DNA from: Pseudomonas putida
GTDB taxonomy: Bacteria; Pseudomonadota; Gammaproteobacteria; Pseudomonadales; Pseudomonadaceae
Direction of reading: 5' to 3'
Assembly: GCF_002741075.1 (NCBI RefSeq)
Contig: NZ_CP016634.1
Location: 1,690,501 to 1,754,500, forward strand
Length of the DNA: 64,000 nucleotides
Shown: in pieces, positions 18,208 through 25,602 of the stretch
Layout: every line of letters begins with the position of its first letter
How positions within the stretch are numbered: the first letter of the stretch is position 1
Translations under genes and position numbers: made by a program
The notes under the pieces: model-generated
The model's input: the letters and a program-made list of their open reading frames with translations, nothing else
What the model was told of the DNA's origin: nothing
Databases searched by the model: none

Positions 18208-19043
18208 TGCGCTTGCCAACGCCGCAGCATTGTAGCGTCACGCTTGTCGATGATGTGGTCAGAGAAAGGCAGGGCGGATCAAATGCCCTGTACTTCACGG
18301 GCATTAAAGCGGAGTGGAAGGCGCGAACCCAGGTATACCTTGATAATAATGGCTCTCCGGCACACGTCCCAACGTGGGCGGCTATCCCTGTTGCAAAGAA
18401 GAAGAGCTTTAAGAATCTTTATACTCACCCAGCACCTGGAAGCGCCCAAGGCATTGTGCTAGACGACCTAAATGACCATGAACTGAACCTCTGCCCTGCA
18501 TGTGGGGAATTTGGCAAGCCCAACACACTCGACCACTACCTGCCAAAGGGGAAATACCCCCATTTCAGCATCACGCCAGTCAACCTCTTCCCAATGTGTG
18601 ACAGCTGTCAAAAAGAGAAGCTTGAGAAAACTCACACTGCCAGGGAGTCGAGGCTGTTTTTGCACCCGTATTTTGACGATTTTGTAGAAAGACAAATCTT
18701 ACGTATCGTCATCCACCCGCCTTATGATACACCGACGTTCTCAATCGAATTAATGGATTGGCTCTCGGACGAACAGCGAGCAGTAGTGCGAGCCCACATT
18801 CGAGAGCTGGCCATTGAACGTAGGTTTGCGGGCTTCTTTAAGGGAGAGAGTATGCGAATACTCAAGCATGCGGCCAAGATTAGAAAGGGTAACCAGACCA
18901 TTGAGGAATCGGTAGAGCTATTCCGATCACTGCACGAGGATCCCACCTTAAATAGCTGGCAACATCTGTATTACAGAGCTGTGTTGGACAATCCTGACAT
19001 GCTTGAATATCTAGCCACTGGGGTTCTTCCCGCCAAAATATAA
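18207..19043 (+). CDS. PtuB-like HNH endonuclease (Septu-type defence)
   Basis: A 278-residue HNH nuclease. Zinc-binding and catalytic residues are visible: LCPACGEFGKPNTLDHYLPK, then SITPVNLFPMCDSCQKEK (two CxxC pairs with DH and N in the HNH order). ATG 18207 overlaps the PtuA stop as TAATG; ATG 18201 is also possible. In Septu the ATPase and HNH protein assemble into one complex that cleaves nucleic acid upon phage infection (established for the family). Length and layout fit; target is unknown. Confidence 0.85.
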   Translation: MRLPTPQHCSVTLVDDVVRERQGGSNALYFTGIKAEWKARTQVYLDNNGSPAHVPTWAAIPVAKKKSFKNLYTHPAPGSAQGIVLDDLNDHELNLCPACGEFGKPNTLDHYLPKGKYPHFSITPVNLFPMCDSCQKEKLEKTHTARESRLFLHPYFDDFVERQILRIVIHPPYDTPTFSIELMDWLSDEQRAVVRAHIRELAIERRFAGFFKGESMRILKHAAKIRKGNQTIEESVELFRSLHEDPTLNSWQHLYYRAVLDNPDMLEYLATGVLPAKI

Positions 19044-19097
19044 TAGTGACCTCAGGTTGCAGGCGCTGATTCAAATGCGTCTGCAACTGTAGGTTTA

Positions 19098-19451
19098 ATG
19101 CAGCAGGATCTGACCGTCCTTCAGCAGACGCTTATGGTCAAGCATGAGGAGATCTCCCGATTGATTCGGGATAACGAGCGGTTCATTGCCGAGAATCGCC
19201 AACATGCCAGGGAAGCCTCACAGCGTCGTGAGGACGTGGAAGCCCTGCGTGGCGACCTCGGTATTGCCAATGCTGCGACTGCTCGAGCAGAAGGTGCTAG
19301 GGAACTACTCTCTCAGCAATTGGAAGCCAAGGCTAAAGAGGCTAGTGATGCCCTGTCCGAGGCCGCCGCAGCGAAGTTGAGAGAAGCTGAGTTGATGCTA
19401 AAGCTTGCCAATGTAGAAGCCGACCTCGACAAAATGGGCGACGGATCGTAG
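19098..19451 (+). CDS. Coiled-coil protein, KfrA-like fragment
   Basis: A 117-residue, almost entirely helical protein (heptads such as LTVLQQTLMVKHEEISRLIR, AKEASDALSEAAAAKLREAE). It resembles the coiled-coil part of KfrA-type plasmid DNA-binding proteins but lacks their N-terminal DNA-binding domain, so it is either a shortened derivative or a remnant. It follows PtuB by 54 bp on the same strand. A functional link to the Septu-like pair is possible but unproven. Confidence 0.5.
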   Translation: MQQDLTVLQQTLMVKHEEISRLIRDNERFIAENRQHAREASQRREDVEALRGDLGIANAATARAEGARELLSQQLEAKAKEASDALSEAAAAKLREAELMLKLANVEADLDKMGDGS

Positions 19452-19477
19452 GAGAGTAGTGCTGTGGGCATTCCTCT

Positions 19478-21718
19478 CTACGCCTCCAGAGCAAGAAGTC
19501 GAGCTGTGGTAACCGCGGCTTGGAGATCAAGATGGCTTGAGGCAAATGACTTCATCAGGAGTGAGCGGGGAAGGGCCCAATCCCATTTTTCTCGGATCAT
19601 ATTTTCGACGTTATCCAAGATGGGCTCCTCGTCCGAAACGTCCATTTCACCCACCACGCGCAACGCTCGCAACGTGTCTTCCTCACCGAAGGCAACCTCC
19701 AGGAAGAGTCCGTTGTTCTCGCACTGAATGCCCACATGCCTGAGCAACAAGACCAGCGCATCATTGGTGTAATCCCCCCGCCAGGTCGCCACGTGGCTTA
19801 CGGTAGCAGAGCCAACAATCGCCGCAGCACTCAAGCCGAGGGCACGGAAGTTACTCCGAGCTTCCTCCAGTAGGGCTTGAGCGTGTTTGTCCAGGAAGGG
19901 ACAAGGGGTGGTTTCCATCAGTACGTTTCGCATTTCAAGCCTGACGCGATCATCCACCTGCGCACCGAGACCATCAAACTGAGGAGGCTCGCCGCCCCGC
20001 GCCGGTGTGACCACGATCACCTTCGCTTCAAGGTCGACATCTTGAACTTGCCAACGTCTTCCGCCGAAGATGATGCGCTGCCCCTTGGTCAGGGGTTTGC
20101 TCACGGGCAGCGAGCCAAGTGGCTTGCCATCACGGAGCAAACGAAACTCTTCATCGCTCGTGAAAGCGGTATAGAACTCATAGTGGTTGATCAACCGCTC
20201 CCCGAGTTCGCCTGGCAGTAGAAGTCCTGAGCTGTCCTGGACGATCAACTCCTTCTCACCCATCCCTTTGAGCAAAGACAGGAAATCAGGTTTGGTAACG
20301 CTCGCAAAGCTGCCGCTTGCTATGAGATTTCCCCATAATTGGGCGGCCGAGGCACCGCCGAGCTGAGCAATCGAAGACAGGCACTGCTGTACAAGCGTCG
20401 AGGCGTGCAGGCCTCCCGACCGTGGTGGTTCAAACCATCCACTGATCAGTAAGCGGATCATGGCAACCGTTTGGACAAGGCCCTCACGTAACTGATCGGA
20501 GAGATCAGACTGATCCGTTAAGGGGCGCTCTCGGCAGTACACCCTGAGCATGGCAGGCTCGCCGGGTCGACGACCTGAGCGGCCAAGCCGTTGCCTGAGG
20601 CTCGCCACAGAGGGTGGGGAGCCGATCTGTGCGACCGTCCTGATGTTACCGATGTCGATACCCAGCTCAAGGGTGGTAGTACATACGGCAGAAGCTGGAG
20701 GATCTCCCGCTTTCAACGCCCGTTCGGCATCTTGGCGCAGTTCCTTGGACAAGCTACCGTGGTGCGGCCAGAACTCGTTTGGCACTCCATCGTTCTCGCA
20801 CAGTGAGCGCAGACGGTCGGCAAACCATTCAACCTCTTGGCGCCTGTTGGGGAAGATCAGGTTGTTGTGCCCCCGCAAAACCTTGTACAGGTGGCCTGCG
20901 ATAGCCACTTTGGTACCTGAGGTGTCGGCCTTATCGGCGCCTTCATCTGTTAACGCATTTGTGAGGTGTTCCGCCACCAGTTGCTGCATGGGCTGTTCAA
21001 GGTAGCCGCGCACCTGCACTTGGAGTTCCTGGCCAGAGGATTTCGACTCGATGATGGTGATGTCATCAGGGCGAGCCGGCCTCAGAAATTTTTGGGCCAG
21101 CGACATCTCCCCAAGCGTCGCGGAAAGTCCTACGCGAGGCAGAGCCCTGCCTACGACGATCTCAACCCGCTGCATGAGCGATTGCAGTTGCTTACCGCGC
21201 TCACTGCCAATGAAGGCATGAAGCTCATCGATGACGATGTAGCGCAGGTTCTGAAAAGCCCCAGGTAAACTCGAGCCTCTGTTTACGAAGAGGCCTTCGA
21301 GGGACTCCGGCGTGATCAGCAGGATGCCCTCAGGCGATTTCAGGAACCGTTGTTTCTTGCTTGCTGCCACATCACCATGCCAGGCAACGACGGGCAGCTC
21401 TAGCCGCTCGCACAGCCGGCTGAGCCTGTCCCATTGGTCATTGATCAGTGCCTTGAGTGGGCTGATATACAGCACTGCGCCAGCGGGCTCGCGGTCATTG
21501 AGGAGGTTGGTCAGGATGGGGAGGAATGCAGCCTCTGTTTTACCTGCCGCGGTAGACGCTGCAATGATCACGTCGCGATCAGCACCCACCAAGGCCGGTA
21601 CCGCCCACTCTTGGGCATCACGTAACGACGTCCACCCCTGTGACCAGATCCATTGCTGAACCTCGGGGTGTAGACGCTCAAACGAAGAAGAGTCAGAGCT
21701 TGAAGCTGGCGAGCTCAT
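19478..21718 (-). CDS. DEAD/DEAH-box helicase, BrxHI/Lhr-like
   Basis: A 746-residue superfamily 2 helicase. Motif I is ASTAAGKTEAA, II is IVIDELHAF, III is GLSATLGEM, and VI is RQRLGRSGRRPGEPAM; the two RecA folds are followed by a long C-terminal region as in Lhr-like helicases. ATG 21718 (with GAGG 6 nt upstream) is preferred; the frame opens to 21757. Either start overlaps the end of the BrxD-like gene, so they are coupled. Pairing with BrxD recalls BrxHI of BREX type 2, but no BREX methylase or phosphatase is present. Last gene of the trio. Confidence 0.85.
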   Translation of the reverse strand: MSSPASSSDSSSFERLHPEVQQWIWSQGWTSLRDAQEWAVPALVGADRDVIIAASTAAGKTEAAFLPILTNLLNDREPAGAVLYISPLKALINDQWDRLSRLCERLELPVVAWHGDVAASKKQRFLKSPEGILLITPESLEGLFVNRGSSLPGAFQNLRYIVIDELHAFIGSERGKQLQSLMQRVEIVVGRALPRVGLSATLGEMSLAQKFLRPARPDDITIIESKSSGQELQVQVRGYLEQPMQQLVAEHLTNALTDEGADKADTSGTKVAIAGHLYKVLRGHNNLIFPNRRQEVEWFADRLRSLCENDGVPNEFWPHHGSLSKELRQDAERALKAGDPPASAVCTTTLELGIDIGNIRTVAQIGSPPSVASLRQRLGRSGRRPGEPAMLRVYCRERPLTDQSDLSDQLREGLVQTVAMIRLLISGWFEPPRSGGLHASTLVQQCLSSIAQLGGASAAQLWGNLIASGSFASVTKPDFLSLLKGMGEKELIVQDSSGLLLPGELGERLINHYEFYTAFTSDEEFRLLRDGKPLGSLPVSKPLTKGQRIIFGGRRWQVQDVDLEAKVIVVTPARGGEPPQFDGLGAQVDDRVRLEMRNVLMETTPCPFLDKHAQALLEEARSNFRALGLSAAAIVGSATVSHVATWRGDYTNDALVLLLRHVGIQCENNGLFLEVAFGEEDTLRALRVVGEMDVSDEEPILDNVENMIREKWDWALPRSLLMKSFASSHLDLQAAVTTARLLALEA

Positions 21719-22988
21719 CGTCGGCCTCGACTTCAAGATCTTGTTGCCCACCCTCATCTCTAGACAGCTCCACGGCGCCGAGCAATGTTCGCCAATCCGC
21801 TGTAGGGTTCTGCTCGATCACCGCGAGCAGGTTGATGAATGCGGTAATGGTCGTGCGTGGTGTCCGGAAATAGGCCTCGCCCAAGCGCTGGTTGCAGTGC
21901 GCCATGAACGCGGGGATGGCTTCGTCTGGCAGCAAAAACTTCTCAGGCTCACCGAAGGCATAGACATTGCGCAGTTTCTGCAGCAGCACGTAGAAATCTT
22001 CAGGGGTCAGACTGCTGAGCCGAATGACCGGCCCAGAAAGGTCGACCAGGCCAGACTTAGCGAAGCTGTTTTCTGCAAGACGCGATTGCAGGGCAGGGTA
22101 GCTGTACAGCCCCCGACGCGTGTCCATCAGAAACTCTGGTGTGCCGCCCAAGACAAAGCCCAGACCTTCAGCGGAGCCCTGCAACGAGTCGTTGAGGATG
22201 CGCAGGATCTGTTCATAGTTGGCGTTCCGCGCCTGGGTGTTTGCCAGTTTGTACAGGTTGACCAATTCATCCAGGCAAACCATCAAGCCGCCAAAGCCGG
22301 CCAGACGCACAAACCGAGACAGCAATTTCAACTGGTCGTAGACGGAGGCATCGTCGACGATCGTACGCACACCCAGGGCAGCCCGGGCATCGGTCTTGGT
22401 GGAAAATTCGCCGCGCAGCCAACGGATAGCGTCAGCCTTGAGCTGCTCATTGCCTTCCTCGAAGCCGCGGCAGTAGGCGGCAATGACGTCGGCAAAGTCA
22501 TAGCCATTGACCATCTCGGTGAGCTCCGCCAAGTACTCACGAATGACCACCTCGCTGTCGACACCCTTGGCCTTGGCTTCCGTTTTAGCGTGGGAAATGA
22601 ATTTCTCGACAATACCCTGAAGCGCACCGCCATCGGGCTTGGTACGCGTGGCCATGTTCTTGGCCAGCTCGGAGTAAAGGGAGCGTGCCTGGCCACCCGA
22701 AGCATGAAGACGACGGTCAGGATTCAAGTCGGCGTGCATGGTGACGAGCTTGCGCTCCATGGCGATGCCGCGAACCAGGTTGAGGAAGAAGGTTTTACCC
22801 GCGCCATACTCGCCAACGACGACGCGGAATGCGGAGCCGCCATCTGCGAGACGATCCACATCCTTGAGCAGCGAGTCTAGTTCACCCGCTCGACCTACCT
22901 GGATCAGGTGCTGCCCTACACGGGGCACAACACCTGCGCGCAGCGATTGAATGACCGCGTCGCGATCCTTGGCTCTTATCTTACTCAT
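21693..22988 (-). CDS. BrxD-like P-loop ATPase (DUF2791)
   Basis: A 431-residue ATPase. Walker A is GEYGAGKTFFLNLV (residues 59-72); Walker B is GLMVCLDELVNLYKL; a later segment LSSLTPEDFYVLLQKLRNVY is typical of the BREX BrxD/DUF2791 family. Its ATG overlaps the TerB-gene stop (ATGA) and its end overlaps the helicase start, so the three are one operon. The family acts as an ATP-driven switch partnered with helicases in defence loci; the exact job is not known. Confidence 0.85.
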   Translation of the reverse strand: MSKIRAKDRDAVIQSLRAGVVPRVGQHLIQVGRAGELDSLLKDVDRLADGGSAFRVVVGEYGAGKTFFLNLVRGIAMERKLVTMHADLNPDRRLHASGGQARSLYSELAKNMATRTKPDGGALQGIVEKFISHAKTEAKAKGVDSEVVIREYLAELTEMVNGYDFADVIAAYCRGFEEGNEQLKADAIRWLRGEFSTKTDARAALGVRTIVDDASVYDQLKLLSRFVRLAGFGGLMVCLDELVNLYKLANTQARNANYEQILRILNDSLQGSAEGLGFVLGGTPEFLMDTRRGLYSYPALQSRLAENSFAKSGLVDLSGPVIRLSSLTPEDFYVLLQKLRNVYAFGEPEKFLLPDEAIPAFMAHCNQRLGEAYFRTPRTTITAFINLLAVIEQNPTADWRTLLGAVELSRDEGGQQDLEVEADDELASFKL

Positions 22989-25393
22989 AGGGCTAATTCA
23001 TCCAGAATGTCGGGGTTGATTTCGATGGGGTCGTCGCCTTCAGTCACGGGCATGTCGAACAGCTCAAACGCTGTGTCATTGATCCGTTCCAGGGCGCCAT
23101 CCAACATCAGTTCCATATCACTGGCGGCGTCTTCCAGCTCAGCGCGGCTCCATTCAGTCCGAGAAACCAACAAACGGAGGAACGCGGAATGCTCGACGTC
23201 CAAGCCATGTACGGTAGCAAGCTGTTCGGCGGTACTGCCTTCCTGTTCTTGGAGCGCTCCGGGTTCCGAGGCGCTAGGTGTTTCAACGACTGCTTCCTCA
23301 CCGAAGACGCTGGCCAGTAGCGCCGACACTTCTGCCGTTTCTTGCTGTAGACGAGCAACTTTTGTCATGTCCAGGGCAAAGCCAACACTTTCCGGCGCCT
23401 GAGTCACCGTGCTCGAAGCGGTAGTTTCCACTGCATGAGAGGGGCGAACAGCTGCACTATGGAGGTCGCTGTAGACAAATTGCGGATCGAGGGCGAGCGA
23501 TTTATAAACGCGCTCGAGCAGCTTCACCTCCTGTGGCGTGACCTCGCCATCCGCTTGCGCAAGATGGGCCAGGAAGCTGGCAATTTTTCGCTTGGCCTCG
23601 ATCGTCAGAGGCTCAAGCTTCTTCTTGAGGCTGGCTAACGTGGGTGGTTGCTTCAGTTGAATCTGGAGGTGTGCCTTCAAGCGTTTACGATGCGCAACGC
23701 AGAGGTGATCCCACGAGTCAATGTGGCCCGACAGCAGATTCACCTCCTCAAGCGAGGTGTCACCGTCTGCCGCAGCGACTGCACTGGCAAGATCTAAAGT
23801 CACTGCTGCAGCGCTGTAAGCATCGGTAGAGCGAAGGGTGCCTTCGTCAGAGTCGGCAGCGAACAGCGCGATGGTGTCTTCTGCCTTGGGCGTGCGACTG
23901 CCAGACAGCACGTCGGGTTCCAATCCGATCCGCTTGCCCTCCAACGCCCGAGCGAGGGCGATCACTTTGTCGCGTGAAAGCGCGCCGGCAGATTTGAAGC
24001 GGCCTGCCAGCTCACCGAAACTCATGCAGATGGTTTCGCCCCCGACGCGTTGCTCCAACTGTTCGAGTTCTGCTTTTGCTTCAGCAGGCCAAAGTTCTGT
24101 TGGCAACTGTAGGATGGCTTCCAAGCTATCCCCGGCGTCTGGATTGCGCCCCAAGTACCGACTGTAAGCGTCAAGTACGTTGGTGCAGTCCTCGACAATG
24201 ACCTGCAGCTTGTTACGCGTTCCCGAGGTTGCCGCAACATCGGGAAGGTCACCTACGGCCACTGCCGGAATGCTCAATCCGGCAGAAGCAGGGCGATAGG
24301 CAATTTTCAGCTTGGTCTTGTTCTGAGGAAGCACAATGCCGTTGGGGTAGCGCTTCGCGAATTCGTTTTTGAAGAGCGCTGCGAATTGCTCAGGACACCT
24401 GGTCACGGGTGTACGCCTGGAAATGTTCGGTTCTGCAAGCGCCCAGGCCAATGCCCAGCCCGGATTGAGCGGATACTTGTCCACGGCCATCTGTCCCAGC
24501 GCAACGCGCAGTGACATCGGCAACTCATAACCATCTGCGGAAATGGCGCCGGGCTCACTCATGTAGCTTTGAGGTTGAACAGAACCCGTGTCGATATGGG
24601 CGAGGAAGCGAGTAGCGTAGCTGCGGAAAGAATTGTTGTCGCCGTAGAGACCAAGCAAGCGCTCGACCTCGGCCTTGATAGCTGGGATCTCTGCCTTAGC
24701 CTGAGGATCAGTCGGTGCATCGACCAGCGCGCGGCGCTCAAGCCCATAGAAAAACAGGAACACGTAACCCGCATCAGCAGGCTGGCGACGACCTCCTGCC
24801 AACCATTGCAGATACGCTCGCCGCGCCTCGGGTGTGATGCTCCGGTAGCTTGGCCAGTAGGGCATCTGTCGCTCGGTGAGGTTCATCGGTGAGCGGGCGA
24901 CACGAAGCGTGGCATCGATCAAGGACGGTTCAGATTGGCCGAATTGTGTCGCGCGCTCGGTGATGTAGAGCAGTCCACCGGGGATGGCCAATCCAGCCAC
25001 GTTGATGGATTCACCTTCAATAAGCCAACGAACCCCCGTGGGTTTAGCACTGGGTTTTGGGATGGCATAGTTCTGACTATCGCTGGACGATCCGATCTGG
25101 ACGGTATGAAAGTCCCGCTCGCGGGTACTGGTACTGGTACTGAACTGGACAGTTACAGTGGGAGAGGTCGCTTGTCGAGAGGCCGCAGCGATCTCGGCAA
25201 CAATGTCATCTTCAGGAACGTAGGGCTTCGCCCGGGTGGCGCGTCTGACGGCCCATACCAGCACGCCAATGCCAAGGATAACCCCAATGGCGATCCACAC
25301 CTGTTTTGGAATCTGTGCCAATAAGGCAACGACGAACAACAAGGCGTACAGAGCGATCGGCCCTCCGCCGCTCCCTTTGCGCTTCCGTGGCAT
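22985..25393 (-). CDS. TerB-N/TerB/TerB-C domain membrane protein
   Basis: An 802-residue protein. The N-terminus has two membrane segments (IALYALLFVVALLAQIP and VWIAIGVILGIGVLVWAV). A TerB-N domain follows (DAGYVFLFFYGLERRALVD), then a TerB-like helical domain (LDLASAVAAADGDTSLEEVN; a second copy-like FLAHLAQADGEVTPQEVKLL), and a TerB-C end (EWSRAELEDAASDMELMLDG, then ALERINDTAFELFD). Such proteins were described among tellurite/phage-stress (Ter-related) membrane complexes. Here it is the first gene of the trio with a BrxD-like ATPase and helicase, suggesting a membrane-tethered sensor for a nucleic-acid motor (inference). Confidence 0.85.
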   Translation of the reverse strand: MPRKRKGSGGGPIALYALLFVVALLAQIPKQVWIAIGVILGIGVLVWAVRRATRAKPYVPEDDIVAEIAAASRQATSPTVTVQFSTSTSTRERDFHTVQIGSSSDSQNYAIPKPSAKPTGVRWLIEGESINVAGLAIPGGLLYITERATQFGQSEPSLIDATLRVARSPMNLTERQMPYWPSYRSITPEARRAYLQWLAGGRRQPADAGYVFLFFYGLERRALVDAPTDPQAKAEIPAIKAEVERLLGLYGDNNSFRSYATRFLAHIDTGSVQPQSYMSEPGAISADGYELPMSLRVALGQMAVDKYPLNPGWALAWALAEPNISRRTPVTRCPEQFAALFKNEFAKRYPNGIVLPQNKTKLKIAYRPASAGLSIPAVAVGDLPDVAATSGTRNKLQVIVEDCTNVLDAYSRYLGRNPDAGDSLEAILQLPTELWPAEAKAELEQLEQRVGGETICMSFGELAGRFKSAGALSRDKVIALARALEGKRIGLEPDVLSGSRTPKAEDTIALFAADSDEGTLRSTDAYSAAAVTLDLASAVAAADGDTSLEEVNLLSGHIDSWDHLCVAHRKRLKAHLQIQLKQPPTLASLKKKLEPLTIEAKRKIASFLAHLAQADGEVTPQEVKLLERVYKSLALDPQFVYSDLHSAAVRPSHAVETTASSTVTQAPESVGFALDMTKVARLQQETAEVSALLASVFGEEAVVETPSASEPGALQEQEGSTAEQLATVHGLDVEHSAFLRLLVSRTEWSRAELEDAASDMELMLDGALERINDTAFELFDMPVTEGDDPIEINPDILDELAL

Positions 25394-25534
25394 ATGAGTG
25401 TTCCGTACAGTAAGTAATGGCCAAATGACATTCTTACGGATTTTTCGAGGCCGGCCAAGCTGAATAGACGAAGGGATTACTCAAAACAATGCTGAACTGG
25501 ATGGCCAGTAGCATTGGTCTGTCAGGCTAAGCTG

Positions 25535-25559
25535 GGCTTCAGCTGTCGCGGCTGAAGCC
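25535..25559. terminator. Stem-loop between pPIWI-RE cassette and TerB trio
   Basis: GGCTTCAGC (25535-25543) pairs with GCTGAAGCC (25551-25559) around a 7-nt loop, in the 209-bp gap after the pPIWI-RE stop. No long T-tract. It suggests that the two minus-strand cassettes are separate transcripts or attenuated. Confidence 0.45.
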
Positions 25560-25602
25560 ACTAGGACGCAGGTCTTCTCACGACACCAACGCCACGGCCA
25601 CA

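Noticed and set aside
16360..19451. Possible retron-Eco7-type system
   Set aside because: PtuA/PtuB-like effectors are present, but no reverse transcriptase frame or msr/msd-like structure is seen nearby, so a Septu-type pair fits better.
21741..22880. Long plus-strand frame opposite the BrxD-like gene
   Set aside because: Antisense shadow; the minus frame has Walker motifs and operon overlaps.
19478..25393. Complete BREX system
   Set aside because: Only BrxD- and helicase-like genes are found; no PglX methylase, PglZ, BrxA, BrxB or BrxC is in the window.
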